A stretch of 64,000 nt of DNA from Methylomonas fluvii (GTDB lineage Bacteria; Pseudomonadota; Gammaproteobacteria; Methylococcales; Methylomonadaceae), in NCBI RefSeq assembly GCF_014850975.1, contig NZ_JACXST010000003.1, positions 1 through 64,000 on the forward strand, read 5' to 3'. Position 1 is the first letter of the stretch; every line of letters starts with the position of its first letter. Below, piece after piece: positions 10,276-19,012 of this stretch. The translations under genes and the position numbers were made by a program. The notes beneath the pieces were generated by a model. The model did no database searches, was not told the DNA's origin, and worked only from the letters and a program-made list of their open reading frames with translations.

Positions 10276-11040
10276 TTTTGGAGTTTTTTCGGTTACATTA
10301 AAACCAAAAATAGCCGTCATTATCATGTAGAGCTGCCAAAACATTTCTTACTAGTTGACTAGGTTTTACTCTTTTAACATCAGTTGTCAAGAAAAGCTTT
10401 CAAAACCAACTTTTCTAAATGATCGAGTAGCCCAAATGAATCCACCCACACTGACTTTCAAAATTGACATAATGTCCGGTTATACTATGACATGTAAAGG
10501 TATAAATAGAGGAAATGTGGCAAATAAAAATGTCACTTTTATAAGTCGGTATCAGCGAATTATAAAAACAGATTAGCGAACAGCAATACCAAATCGAAAC
10601 TTGATTGCTTACTTCGTTGCAGAGTTCGGTGCATAGTAATTTACTTGAGTTGGACTTTTTGCCACGACGCTTAACTTCTCTCCTCGAACGGCGGCTATAA
10701 AGCATACACCTGACTTTGCTTTGAAGTTCCTGTACGTCTCATGTTGGCCGATAGGTTGAGGCCACCAACGTCTGCTTTATAGCCCAACATTTCGAAGAAT
10801 CTGTATTTCACTGAATGACCGTTTTGGAGAAACTCGATAGAAGGGTTTGGGTCGATAACGACAATTCGCCATTTCCAAAAGCCGTCATTCATCACTAGCG
10901 TAAGCTTATCGGAATGGGGGCTGGTTTGACGTGGAATATGCACATTTTGGCGGATATGGGACTATGGCTTATTTTCATTTTTGGTAAAAAAATGAGCGCA
11001 ATTATCCGGTTGGATAATGCGCTCACGCATCAAGTTTTAG
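10276..11040. other. Intergenic, no supported gene
   Basis: About 760 bp between the IS remnant and the first conjugative-element gene. Short ORFs exist (for example 82 codons on the minus strand, 10695-10943), but they have skewed composition and no recognisable domain. I see no tRNA, integrase or clear attachment site. One edge of the conjugative element probably lies here. Confidence 0.4.
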
Positions 11041-12690
11041 CTATTCATGCTGGTATGAAGGATTTGCATTTGACCCGATTCCGGGATATGCGATCACCGA
11101 TGCCGGTTTACCTTGCTGATCCAACTCAACCAAGAAAGCTATACCGTACAATGCAGGACAACCGCAAAAATCCGGTAACAAGCGTTGCATAGCATTGGCT
11201 GGATCACTAGCGGTATTGGCCACCACAAAAGCAACGAAGGCATCCGAATCGCTTTCGAAGGTCGATTCTTGAAATTCATCGTACTCGCTTCTGAAGCTGG
11301 CCATTTGTTGCAACACCTGAGCGGAGCTATCGCCTTTGGGCACAATGATGTCATCGGCGTTTTCCTGGCCTTGGTAGCAAGCATCAGCCGTGATTTCAAC
11401 AACATCCTGTCCTAGTCGGATTTGGTAAGCATCGCAAAAACGCACGCTAACCCAGCACCAATCACCTTGGAATTGGGCCTGATGGCTTTCATTGACCGTT
11501 TCAATCACCAGTTCTTCATCATTGAGATGCCGAACCAGCGAATGAAGCCAATGCCCGCTATCCAGTGTGCCGTGGTACAGCAAATAATCCCGGCTCCAGG
11601 CGAACAAATAGCGCCCTGCGCCGTCCTGTTTGATGTCATCGTCAATCGAGACGATGCCGCGAGCCAAAATTTCTATACGGGTCATGGCTTTATCCGGTTG
11701 CTGCTCAAAGTTATCAAAAACTTCGGTATCGCAGACTGGATAAGCAATGATTTCCCGTAAAGCCTCGGGTGGTACTACAGGCACATCGTTGAGTAACTTC
11801 AGCAGTTCCCAATGCCGCAGCATTTCATAAAAACCAACAAATTCTTCATCAGACAGAGTGGTTTTCATCTGGATAAAGCGCTGTTCGATGGTTTGTGCCA
11901 GAACCGCTTTAATCCGTTTGATGACATCCGCTTCGTCTACCAGTTTGTCACGATCCGGCAAGCGGGCGTGAAAACGAGAAGAGTCCAGATGAATAATATG
12001 GCGATTTGATGTGTAGCTGTGCGAGGAATATATGGGCAAACCTTGCAGATAGACATCGAACTCATATTGCGCCCCATTGGGTTGATCCATGCCATGCAGA
12101 TAAATCGCGCCAATCTCGGTGTCAACAAAGGTTAATCCACCATCCAGTGCGCAGGAACATTCAAGCAATTGATCGTTGAACAGCACTGGAATGGGGAAAC
12201 CGCGCGCCAAGCGTTTCAGCGTGGTGGAAATTTGACCCATTTCCATATCCACATCCTGCAAGGCAATGCTAGTGATGCCGTTCCAGTCGTGGACTGGCGT
12301 GATCGTCACCGGTTTAAATGCCAAAATGTGGTCGGTTTCGACGTCGATTGATCCGCTTTTGCTGATGACGCTGATGCGCCGACTGGCAAACAGTGCCGAT
12401 AGAAAGCCGAGCCCGAACGGATGCTCATTGACTATCACGTCCGCATCCCAACCGGATTCGGCGACTGTCAGTAATGTTGCCATCGATTCAATGCCGCAGC
12501 CATCATCCAAAACTTGAAGGGATTTGGTTTCAGGGCAAAAGTTAATCACCACCATGGCCGCATTAGCTCGGCGGGCATTTTGGATGAGCTCGCCCAGGAC
12601 AGTGGTTTTGTTGGTGAAGCTGAAGCGTAGACTTTTAACCAAATTGGCTTGGTTGACTTTCATCGCGACTTCGTTAGTTTCTGTGTTCAT
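11041..12690 (-). CDS. GHKL-fold ATP-binding protein (Hsp90/MutL-like)
   Basis: A 549-residue protein whose first 130 residues carry the Bergerat ATP-binding fold: N-box ELIQNARRA, G1 box LDDGCGI and a glycine lid FGLGFLSA. The remaining 400 residues are not recognised. It ends the minus-strand accessory module of the conjugative element. The start ATG has GGAGA 6 nt upstream and follows a structured leader (12719-12775). Proteins of this kind occur in conjugative elements and plasmids as uncharacterised ATP-binding proteins; no kinase domain is visible. Role unknown. Confidence 0.8.
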   Translation of the reverse strand: MNTETNEVAMKVNQANLVKSLRFSFTNKTTVLGELIQNARRANAAMVVINFCPETKSLQVLDDGCGIESMATLLTVAESGWDADVIVNEHPFGLGFLSALFASRRISVISKSGSIDVETDHILAFKPVTITPVHDWNGITSIALQDVDMEMGQISTTLKRLARGFPIPVLFNDQLLECSCALDGGLTFVDTEIGAIYLHGMDQPNGAQYEFDVYLQGLPIYSSHSYTSNRHIIHLDSSRFHARLPDRDKLVDEADVIKRIKAVLAQTIEQRFIQMKTTLSDEEFVGFYEMLRHWELLKLLNDVPVVPPEALREIIAYPVCDTEVFDNFEQQPDKAMTRIEILARGIVSIDDDIKQDGAGRYLFAWSRDYLLYHGTLDSGHWLHSLVRHLNDEELVIETVNESHQAQFQGDWCWVSVRFCDAYQIRLGQDVVEITADACYQGQENADDIIVPKGDSSAQVLQQMASFRSEYDEFQESTFESDSDAFVAFVVANTASDPANAMQRLLPDFCGCPALYGIAFLVELDQQGKPASVIAYPGIGSNANPSYQHE

Positions 12691-12718
12691 GCGTTATCTC
12701 CGGGTATAAAAAAGCCCC

Positions 12719-12775
12719 GAGGACATGAAACAGACTAACCCCTTGGGGAGAATCGTTCATCTCCCCGAGGCGGGT
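12719..12775 (-). promoter_or_regulatory. Two-stem leader, copy 1 (ATPase gene)
   Basis: Read on the minus strand: ACCC, then an outer stem GGGGAgATGAA pairing with TTCATgTCCTC, enclosing an inner hairpin CCCCaaGGGG. It ends about 30 nt before the ATG at 12690. One of eleven such leaders in this module. Confidence 0.7.
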
Positions 12776-12810
12776 AATTCTGGTTAGGCCAGTGGTTAAA
12801 TCATGTTGTT

Positions 12811-13039
12811 TTAGGCTTGAGCAATTGGTTTGTCGGCTAGCCTTGCTAAAAATGCGTTAAAGGTCTCTAACACCCTCAATTGGCAGTGCGCTTCTAGCAA
12901 TAATGCCGGATCGCTTGCGATTAAAGGGTCAGTCGTTTCCAGACAATCGCCTTCTGCCAAATTGACCACGACATCGAGTGCCTGGATCAATTCAATAGCG
13001 CTGACTACCCCCCAAGATTGGTTCAAAATCGGATTGCAT
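12811..13039 (-). pseudogene. Small unknown protein with a +1 frameshift in a G6 run
   Basis: The ATG at 13039 has an excellent ribosome binding site (TTGGAGG, 6 nt away), but its frame stops after 15 codons. Removing one G from the run of six G at about 13009-13014 continues the frame for about 75 residues in all (ending NAFLARLADKPIAQA). The long part otherwise has only a TTG start. Either a homopolymer sequencing error, a real mutation, or programmed frameshifting. No domain recognised. It lies directly downstream of the 13113-13613 gene and was probably co-transcribed. Confidence 0.5.
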
Positions 13040-13112
13040 ATCAACCTCCAAGAAAATGTTGCAGGCTGGATCTGTAACCTTGGCAGGATAAACAGCTTCC
13101 AGCCAAGTGGGA

Positions 13113-13613
13113 TTAAATAAACGAAAACCGATTACCTTGAATAAAGCTCTCAAAGTGTCTGGCTTCGGTTTTGGATTTAAAACGGGCATGCACTGCACCG
13201 TCGATGCAGATTTCCCAGGGCAAGCGTTTAAGCTCACCTTTCACTAGTTCCACCTCGCCAACTCGAAAGTCGTCATGTTGGTAAAGTACCTGGCGGGGAC
13301 TGTCTACACGAACGATGCAATGGTCCAGCAATGCCGGGCCGCCAACATCGCCGGGTTCGATCAATAGCGGCACTTTGATGGTGCCGGTCGACCTACCAAT
13401 CCAGCCGATGACGTCATGCTCATCGAGCCAGGATTGACCGGTAGTTGTATCGCCGTAATACAGTCGGATTTTGCGTCGGCTGTACCGCAACTGTTCCAGC
13501 AACTCGACCACCGGTTCTGGTGTATCGGCGTGATAACAGGTGCCGGACGGCAAACGCTGATATTGGATGCAATGACCCGTGCCGAACGTGTGTTCAAAGA
13601 TGTGTGAGTTCAT
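13113..13613 (-). CDS. Hypothetical protein of the conjugative element
   Basis: A 166-residue soluble protein; the ATG at 13613 is chosen because GAGGA lies just upstream and a structured leader precedes it. Upstream in-frame codons to 13670 would overlap that leader. Features are an acidic/aromatic middle (YYGDTTTGQSWLDEHDVIGW) and a basic C-terminus (ARFKSKTEARHFESF). I do not recognise the family. It sits in the accessory module between the zinc-ribbon gene and the frameshifted gene. Confidence 0.65.
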   Translation of the reverse strand: MNSHIFEHTFGTGHCIQYQRLPSGTCYHADTPEPVVELLEQLRYSRRKIRLYYGDTTTGQSWLDEHDVIGWIGRSTGTIKVPLLIEPGDVGGPALLDHCIVRVDSPRQVLYQHDDFRVGEVELVKGELKRLPWEICIDGAVHARFKSKTEARHFESFIQGNRFSFI

Positions 13614-13633
13614 GATGTTGTCCTCAATAAAAT

Positions 13634-13682
13634 ACGGAAACATCACGATTCCCCGGCGGGAATAGGACATTCCCGTGTGGGT
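13634..13682 (-). promoter_or_regulatory. Two-stem leader, copy 2
   Basis: Minus strand: ACCC, outer stem ACGGGAA/TTTCCGT, inner hairpin TTCCCgccGGGGAA, then the ribosome binding site of the gene starting at 13613. Confidence 0.7.
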
Positions 13683-13763
13683 GGATAAAAATGAGTGCCG
13701 AATCGAATGACCTGGCTAACTCAGACTTTTACAAATTGCGCGCTTAAACACCGCGCTCAGTTT

Positions 13764-14426
13764 TTAGGATTGGATTTCCAGAGCTGTTTTTCCCAAGGCT
13801 TGTAACGCCACAGGAATCAGCCGATCCAAGTCGTCCCAATCGATACTGCCGCCGTTGGCTTCGCCTTGTTGATAGGCTTCAATCAAACCCCGGCAAACCC
13901 GCATGGCCGCTTGTTCCTTCTTTGATTGCCGTACCGAATAATCCGGTTCCGGCAACTGTGCAACGGCAACGCTTTCCCATACCAAGCTTTCACCCTCCGA
14001 TTCATGATATTCATCGGACAATAACGGCATGGCAGCGGTGTCATCCCAAATCGTGGCGTCATTGAATGCTTGCTCGGCAAGCTGTTGTGCCGCTGCGGGA
14101 CTGTCCGCGGTAATACCCACCGCCACCCGGTGCACATAGTCGATTTCGTAGGAGACTACGAAACGTCGATTCATGCCTTCTGGCGTGATATTGGCTGAGG
14201 CTGGTTCTTCAACTGGCAATTCGGTTTTCGCCGATTCACCCTCGATCAATGCGCTTTCATAACGCTCGATTTCCTTGTTGCAGTCCGGGCAGCGATCGTT
14301 ACAGCCGCAATCCCAACCATCCTCCCATTCGGTTTGGCAGTAAGGGCAGCGGTACTGATTCAGATAACGAACGGTGCTGACGTCGGTCTGCATTGCGGTA
14401 ACGCTTGGTTGTTCGATTAATGTCAT
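13764..14426 (-). CDS. Zinc-ribbon protein of unknown function
   Basis: A 220-residue protein starting at the ATG at 14426 (GGAGGACATCACC upstream). Near residues 28-50 it has a cluster of cysteines, RCPYC, DCGC, RCPDC, typical of a double zinc ribbon. An acidic region and an alpha-helical C-terminus follow. It is preceded by a structured leader and is part of the series of leader-bearing genes. Function unknown; a nucleic-acid binding or scaffold role is only a guess. Confidence 0.65.
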   Translation of the reverse strand: MTLIEQPSVTAMQTDVSTVRYLNQYRCPYCQTEWEDGWDCGCNDRCPDCNKEIERYESALIEGESAKTELPVEEPASANITPEGMNRRFVVSYEIDYVHRVAVGITADSPAAAQQLAEQAFNDATIWDDTAAMPLLSDEYHESEGESLVWESVAVAQLPEPDYSVRQSKKEQAAMRVCRGLIEAYQQGEANGGSIDWDDLDRLIPVALQALGKTALEIQS

Positions 14427-14445
14427 GGTGATGTCCTCCAAAAAA

Positions 14446-14485
14446 TGCAGGAACGACCACCCGGCAGGATGAGGTTCCTGCAGGT
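14446..14485 (-). promoter_or_regulatory. Two-stem leader, copy 3
   Basis: Minus strand: outer stem TGCAGGAAC/GTTCCTGCA (9 bp), inner hairpin CATCCtgccGGGTG. The stem sequence differs completely from the other copies while pairing is kept, supporting an RNA structure. Confidence 0.72.
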
Positions 14486-14590
14486 AAAGAACGCTGATTA
14501 AAGCCAAAAATTGGCCCATACAGCGGGGTTGAATTCGCGAAAAAATCGGTATATGGTGGCTATAACTCATTAAAAAGCAGAGAAATAGCC

Positions 14591-14965
14591 ATGTTTGACG
14601 ATATTTTGCGCATTTTTGATTTCCTCAGTCCTAAGCAGACTGAGAGCGCGCAACCAGTACGAAAATCGATGGCAATACCACTCGATCCCAGACTGAATGC
14701 GTTAAATCTTTGCAAAACAATTTTGACCAAGTTGGATGCCGCGGAAGCCGATGTTTTGCAAAATATCGACGATCCGAAGCGCGCCTGGGAGTTGTTGAGC
14801 AATATCCGACAATTGCGACGGGAAACCTTTCTGGATCTCCAATCGCTGCTGCCGGATAGCTTTCGTTTCGACGAGCCTAAGATTGATTTAGCTAGCCCGG
14901 TACGCACCGTAATGACACAAACCGGTGCGACGCTTGCGGTTTTCAATGGCGGACAGACTCACTGA
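14591..14965 (+). CDS. Small helical hypothetical protein
   Basis: A 124-residue plus-strand ORF, opposite to its neighbours, with AGAGAAATAGCC before the ATG. Predicted mostly helical (AWELLSNIRQLRRETFLDLQ). Its 3' end overlaps the 3' end of the convergent gene 14943-15476 by 23 bp. No family recognised. Its codon pattern looks more coding-like than the antisense frame. Confidence 0.5.
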   Translation: MFDDILRIFDFLSPKQTESAQPVRKSMAIPLDPRLNALNLCKTILTKLDAAEADVLQNIDDPKRAWELLSNIRQLRRETFLDLQSLLPDSFRFDEPKIDLASPVRTVMTQTGATLAVFNGGQTH

Positions 14966-15476
14966 CCGGCACGGATAAACCGTTGCCTTTCAGTGCTGCC
15001 CGTAATTGGGATACCTGGTGCGGAATTTTCTGGGCCGCTGAGTCAGAAACCACAACCGATTGCTTTTTCGAGCGCCGAGGTTTTTTGACTTCAGGCTCGG
15101 GATTTTCGATCACTGGTTTGATCTTCAATAATTCCCGTTCCAGCTTAGCGATTTGAATATCTGCCTCATAGATATCGATGGTTTTTAACTTAGCCTGTAA
15201 TTGTGCTTCCAGTCGAACGACCTCACGATTGACACTATGATTGCGCGTCTGAATTTCCTGGCGCACCGAATCGGACATGGCCACCCAATCCACCTCATGA
15301 CGGATTTGAGGCATAATCACCGGTAACGGGTTTCCTGCTAATCGTTGCGCACGATAGCGGTGAAACGTTTGAGACACATGTTTCAATGCGCTCAGCAGTT
15401 GCAACGCAGTTGCCCAGATCACCCGCAAGGCGAGGATGAACAGCGCCAAAATAATGATGCCGAAAATAAAGTTCAT
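14943..15476 (-). CDS. Membrane-anchored coiled-coil protein
   Basis: A 177-residue protein. Residues 3-30 are a hydrophobic membrane anchor (IFGIIILALFILALRVIW), and residues about 80-130 are a charged coiled coil (VRLEAQLQAKLKTIDIYEAD). A Lys/Arg-rich stretch KKPRRSKKQ follows. The start has AAAGGAGAAC upstream and a structured leader. Unknown function; probably an inner-membrane component of the element. Confidence 0.6.
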   Translation of the reverse strand: MNFIFGIIILALFILALRVIWATALQLLSALKHVSQTFHRYRAQRLAGNPLPVIMPQIRHEVDWVAMSDSVRQEIQTRNHSVNREVVRLEAQLQAKLKTIDIYEADIQIAKLERELLKIKPVIENPEPEVKKPRRSKKQSVVVSDSAAQKIPHQVSQLRAALKGNGLSVPVSESVRH

Positions 15477-15505
15477 TAAAGTTCTCCTTTAAAAATTTAA
15501 GAAAA

Positions 15506-15556
15506 CACTTCGAATGAACAGCACCCGGCCGGGCGATGGTCGCCCGAAGTGGGTTT
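15506..15556 (-). promoter_or_regulatory. Two-stem leader, copy 4
   Basis: Minus strand: ACCC, outer stem CACTTCG/CGAAGTG, and within it a strong GGGCG/CGCCC hairpin and a CCCGGCCGGG palindrome. Lies 30 nt before the ATG at 15476. Confidence 0.68.
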
Positions 15557-15563
15557 AGAATTT

Positions 15564-15695
15564 GCAGAGAGTAATATCTCTGCGCTTTACATCGGGCCTA
15601 ACGCACCCGACACGATCACGGTTTAACGTGCTCGCCGCCTAATGACGGAACGCCGACCAAAGTCGGATTCAGCATTCTGGAAAGAACGCATGAAA
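15564..15695 (-). repeat. Hairpin element family M2, copy 1
   Basis: Homologous to 24544-24640 and partly to 21172-21262. Shared words (plus strand) are a GCACCCGACACGA segment, CGCCGCCTAAT, ACGGAACGCCG and CGGATTCAGC. Hairpins: GCAGAGA/TCTCTGC at 15564-15583, CGGG...CCCG around a TGCGTTAGG loop at 15593-15609, CACG/CGTG. It lies immediately upstream of a two-stem leader, as in the other copies. Confidence 0.6.
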
Positions 15696-15700
15696 TGTCT

Positions 15701-15742
15701 GTTTGTCGAATGGGCTCCATGAATTGAGTGCATTCGACAAAC
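15701..15742. promoter_or_regulatory. 12-bp inverted repeat
   Basis: GTTTGTCGAATG and its exact complement CATTCGACAAAC separated by 18 bp. It lies between the CobT-like gene and the M2 element. Similar in style, less in sequence, to the palindromes at 24753 and 53613. Confidence 0.5.
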
Positions 15743-15761
15743 TACGGTTGCAATCAGCTAC

Positions 15762-15804
15762 CCGTAGCCACAATCCAAGGCTTTAGCCAAGGATTGGACT
15801 ACGG
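15762..15804 (-). terminator. Long hairpin after the CobT-like gene
   Basis: CCGTAG/CTACGG outer stem with an inner CAATCC..GGCTttAGCC..GGATTG stem, 15-57 nt past the stop of the VWA gene. There is no clear T run, so it may be an RNA-stabilising hairpin or a factor-dependent terminator. Confidence 0.45.
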
Positions 15805-15818
15805 ATAATTGACTGGCC

Positions 15819-17639
15819 TTAGGCCGCCAACAACAACGATTTCGAGAGTTCGAACAATTGCGCTCTCAGCTCTGAAAGATCGTTAATGGTGATGGCAACC
15901 GGGAACAGATGACTGACATCCAATCCCAATCCTACGCCGACCGTTTCAATACCGCTATCACGGCAACGCTGTAACAGTTCCAGCGTACTCAAAGTGTCGT
16001 TGGGCTGACCATCGGTCATGACCATCAACACTTTGCGCGGTTCCCGGCAACGCAACAGCGAGGCAGCACCAAACCAAATTGCTTCGGTCATCGGCGTACT
16101 GCCAGTGGCGGCCAGCGAAAAGGCACCGGTTCGAGTATTCACGCGTTGGCCATGTTCCAGCAAGCGAAATACCGAGTCATCGTGAGACCCAGGAAACGCG
16201 GTGACGCCAGGATTAACCCCTGGAATACCTTCAAAGGCCATCGCCAATGCCAAGGTGGCTTCCATCGCAATCGGCATACGCGATCCGATGGGTTGGCCTT
16301 GGCTATCGGTTACCTGATAACCCATACTTTCGGATTTATCGAGTAACAGATGAATCGCCGTATTGGGTGCTGGTTTGGTCTGTTTGCGCTGAAACACCTT
16401 GGTTTCGCCTAACGGCAAGCGGTGTAAACGCTTGCCATCCATCCGCCGTCCACGACACGCGTGTTGCGAGTGGCTGAGGGTTTGTGACTGCACCAAGCCT
16501 TGCAACGCGGCGCGGATTTTCCCCGATTCGCTTTGCACCTTACGCAGCAAAAACGCACCGGCTCGATCATCCATCGCTGGCTCGTGGCCACTGGGCATCA
16601 GTAATTCCGAAACGTTTTCCACAGCCAACGACAACGCCGATTTCAGCGATTCGAAGAAATCCTGCTCGATGTCACTGTCACCAGCGGACAACAAGGTTTG
16701 CAATACGCCCATCGGATCGGCAATCTCCGCGATTTCTTCATCCTCACCTTGCGGGTTGGATGTCGAACTGCCGGATGGCGTTGCCGGGTCATCGTCAGGA
16801 TTTTCCGGATTTGAATCATCGTTACCACCGGATTCTGACGACTGTTCGTCGTCATTATCGGCAGGTAAACGTTGATCGTGTTCCATATCATCCTCGGAAT
16901 CCGAGCCGTTCGAACCGTTCAAAACTGCTGATAGAGCGGCCTGATCCGTATCATCCGGTTCAGGCGGTGTGTCCTCATCTGCCGCTGGCTGTGCCTGATT
17001 ACGCTGCCGTTGTTGCTCGAATTCCTGCTCGATCATGGTCAGGATACGGTCGGTCAAGTGCAGACAATCGCTTTCTGACTGCAAACCCTGCGGCACTTCG
17101 GACAACAAGCCTTTCACCCGCGTTACGGCACCTTTCGGAAATTTCGCTTTCAGTGCCACTTCGGTTTGCGCGACCAAAGGTAATAAGGCAGTTTGACCCA
17201 GTACCCTTGCACGCAAATTTTTCAATACAAAACTGTAGAGAATATTGGCAGGATGATCCTCGATATTGCTGGCGACAAAGTCGCCTTTGACTATCATCTT
17301 TTCAATCACAGTGCGTATCGTCAGCCGTGTCCCCGGAAAGTCCTTGGCCAGTTCATGCTCAATGCGGACATCTTCGATGGCACCGCATAAGCGCCGGCGT
17401 AATACCGAACTGCCATAGCGCAGCGAAAAATCCGAATAACGAATATGCGCCGCTTCATGTGCCAACAGTCCCCAGGCGACATCTTGGTAATCCGGATCAT
17501 CACCCTCATAGGCCGGCAGCCAAATGGTTTGCCCATCGGTTTCGGCTTTATCACCGCCGACACTGACTTTGACGCCAAAGCGATTGCCGATGGCGGCCGC
17601 GACGATGGGAAATGCGTTGTGTAAGGTTCTATTTTTCAT
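15819..17639 (-). CDS. cobT: CobT-like VWA protein with HExxH motif
   Basis: A 606-residue protein. The N-terminal part has a zinc-peptidase-like motif HEAAH at residues 61-65. The middle (about 215-300) is a low-complexity acidic region rich in D, E, S, N. The C-terminal VWA domain has MIDAS residues DKSES near 434, TGSTPM and MTDGQPND. With the AAA protein CobS (19783-20724) it matches the cobS/cobT pair of SXT/IncA/C elements, which resemble cobaltochelatase and MoxR-VWA chaperone pairs; their role in transfer is not established. Start ATG with AGGAG upstream and its own structured leader. Confidence 0.85.
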   Translation of the reverse strand: MKNRTLHNAFPIVAAAIGNRFGVKVSVGGDKAETDGQTIWLPAYEGDDPDYQDVAWGLLAHEAAHIRYSDFSLRYGSSVLRRRLCGAIEDVRIEHELAKDFPGTRLTIRTVIEKMIVKGDFVASNIEDHPANILYSFVLKNLRARVLGQTALLPLVAQTEVALKAKFPKGAVTRVKGLLSEVPQGLQSESDCLHLTDRILTMIEQEFEQQRQRNQAQPAADEDTPPEPDDTDQAALSAVLNGSNGSDSEDDMEHDQRLPADNDDEQSSESGGNDDSNPENPDDDPATPSGSSTSNPQGEDEEIAEIADPMGVLQTLLSAGDSDIEQDFFESLKSALSLAVENVSELLMPSGHEPAMDDRAGAFLLRKVQSESGKIRAALQGLVQSQTLSHSQHACRGRRMDGKRLHRLPLGETKVFQRKQTKPAPNTAIHLLLDKSESMGYQVTDSQGQPIGSRMPIAMEATLALAMAFEGIPGVNPGVTAFPGSHDDSVFRLLEHGQRVNTRTGAFSLAATGSTPMTEAIWFGAASLLRCREPRKVLMVMTDGQPNDTLSTLELLQRCRDSGIETVGVGLGLDVSHLFPVAITINDLSELRAQLFELSKSLLLAA

Positions 17640-17656
17640 GGTGTGCTCCTAAATTA

Positions 17657-17703
17657 AGGGCAAACCATGACCCCAGTGGGACATGAATTTGCCCCAGTGG
17701 GTA
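17657..17703 (-). promoter_or_regulatory. Two-stem leader, copy 5 (cobT-like)
   Basis: Minus strand: ACCC, outer stem GGGGCAAA/TTTGCCCT, inner hairpin CCCactGGGG, then AGGAG and the ATG at 17639. Confidence 0.75.
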
Positions 17704-17723
17704 AAGTGTTAAATGGCGTCAGA

Positions 17724-18929
17724 TCAGAACCAGTAATCCTGGTCAGAATCGTCCGCCTCGTCATCGCTTCCTGCAATCACCGTTTCAGGTGTTGCTGAAT
17801 TCTCTGAGTGGTTGGATTCATCAGCAAAGTTAACTGTGTCCAGTGACGCCTGGCTTTTATCCAGCAAGACCTCAATCGCCCAGTCATCCGCTGCAGAATC
17901 CGCTTCAAGTTCATCATCAAAGATGCCGTCAAACAGATCGGTAAAATCGGGACTGTCTGAAACACTTTCAACGATGAGTGGTGTTGGTTCTGCTGCGACT
18001 GTTGTTGCTGTTAGTACCGTTGGTGGTTCTAACTCTGCATGATCGACGATTTCATCAACATCCGTCTCTTCAACAACGGGTGTTTGATTTACCAACAAGC
18101 CTTCACCATGCCGCCGGGTTTTATCCGGATCAGACAACAGCATCGCCGTGGCCATAATCTCCTGTAAAATGCCGCCTTCAATGGCGCCTTTGGTGGGGAT
18201 TCTCGCCAACAGATCGTCAATGGTGCTGACGACCGGTGCGACCCGATGATCCAAAAACCCCAGGCCATCGAGTTTGTCCCGCATGCGGCGAATCGGCCGT
18301 AACGCATTACGCGTTACTTGCTCCTTGCCCAGCAACGACTGCTCGATCAGTTGATTGGCTTCTACGGATATTTCGTAGAACATCTGCTCACTGAGCGAAC
18401 CGATTTTGCTGTCCAGACGCGCAATGTCCGCCGGCGGCAAGCCCTCGGGTAAACCAACGCTAACCACCAGAAAATCAAACGACAACCGCGTTGAGACAAA
18501 CTCCACCGAATCCACCGCTTGCTCGATAATGCCGGCGAACTCCGGATGGCGAACCACCCAGTCCGTCACCGCCGCATCGTAACCGGCGATAAACTCGGTT
18601 TTAGCTGCAGCAAAATCCAGCGCTATGCGCTCGAGTTCCGCAGTAATACTGGCAGCGGACTCAACCGGCACGGCAAAGCCCCCCAGAAAGCGAGTGCCAA
18701 CGCGCAAACAAATGCGTTCGGCTTCTTTCTTCAGGCGGTTAAATACCGTCAGCTTATCGGGATCGAGCAAACGTTTTGAACCCAGGCTGGCTAAGTCCTC
18801 CGGCGGCAATTTGCTACCGTCGGCCAGCACCAGGTCTTCTTTTTTCAGTTTCTTGCGGGCACCGTAGATATTGGCGTCCACTTTTACCAAGACCACGCGG
18901 TCTAAGATCACTTGCGTTTCATGGGACAT
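17724..18929 (-). CDS. DUF3150 domain protein
   Basis: A 401-residue protein. Residues 1-270 match the DUF3150 type (start region ILDRVVLVKVDANIYGARKK, helical core). The last 120 residues are acidic and low-complexity. In related conjugative elements it sits next to CobS and CobT genes, as here. Start ATG at 18929 with AGGAGGTTCCC. Function not known; probably works with the CobS/CobT pair. Confidence 0.8.
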   Translation of the reverse strand: MSHETQVILDRVVLVKVDANIYGARKKLKKEDLVLADGSKLPPEDLASLGSKRLLDPDKLTVFNRLKKEAERICLRVGTRFLGGFAVPVESAASITAELERIALDFAAAKTEFIAGYDAAVTDWVVRHPEFAGIIEQAVDSVEFVSTRLSFDFLVVSVGLPEGLPPADIARLDSKIGSLSEQMFYEISVEANQLIEQSLLGKEQVTRNALRPIRRMRDKLDGLGFLDHRVAPVVSTIDDLLARIPTKGAIEGGILQEIMATAMLLSDPDKTRRHGEGLLVNQTPVVEETDVDEIVDHAELEPPTVLTATTVAAEPTPLIVESVSDSPDFTDLFDGIFDDELEADSAADDWAIEVLLDKSQASLDTVNFADESNHSENSATPETVIAGSDDEADDSDQDYWF

Positions 18930-18947
18930 GGGAACCTCCTAAAATGA

Positions 18948-18991
18948 GAGGCACACCCATCCCCGCTGGGGCCGATGTGCCCCTGTCGGGT
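18948..18991 (-). promoter_or_regulatory. Two-stem leader, copy 6 (DUF3150 gene)
   Basis: Minus strand: ACCC, outer stem GGGGCACA/TGTGCCTC, inner hairpin CCCCagcGGGG, then AGGAGG before the ATG at 18929. Confidence 0.75.
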
Positions 18992-19012
18992 TTAATGAAA
19001 ATAAAAAACCGG

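Noticed and set aside
10415..10943. Two minus-strand ORFs of 96 and 82 codons
   Set aside because: Unusual composition, no recognisable domain and no good ribosome binding site; probably non-coding.
14560..14946. 128-codon minus-strand ORF
   Set aside because: Directly antisense to the better supported plus-strand gene at 14591.
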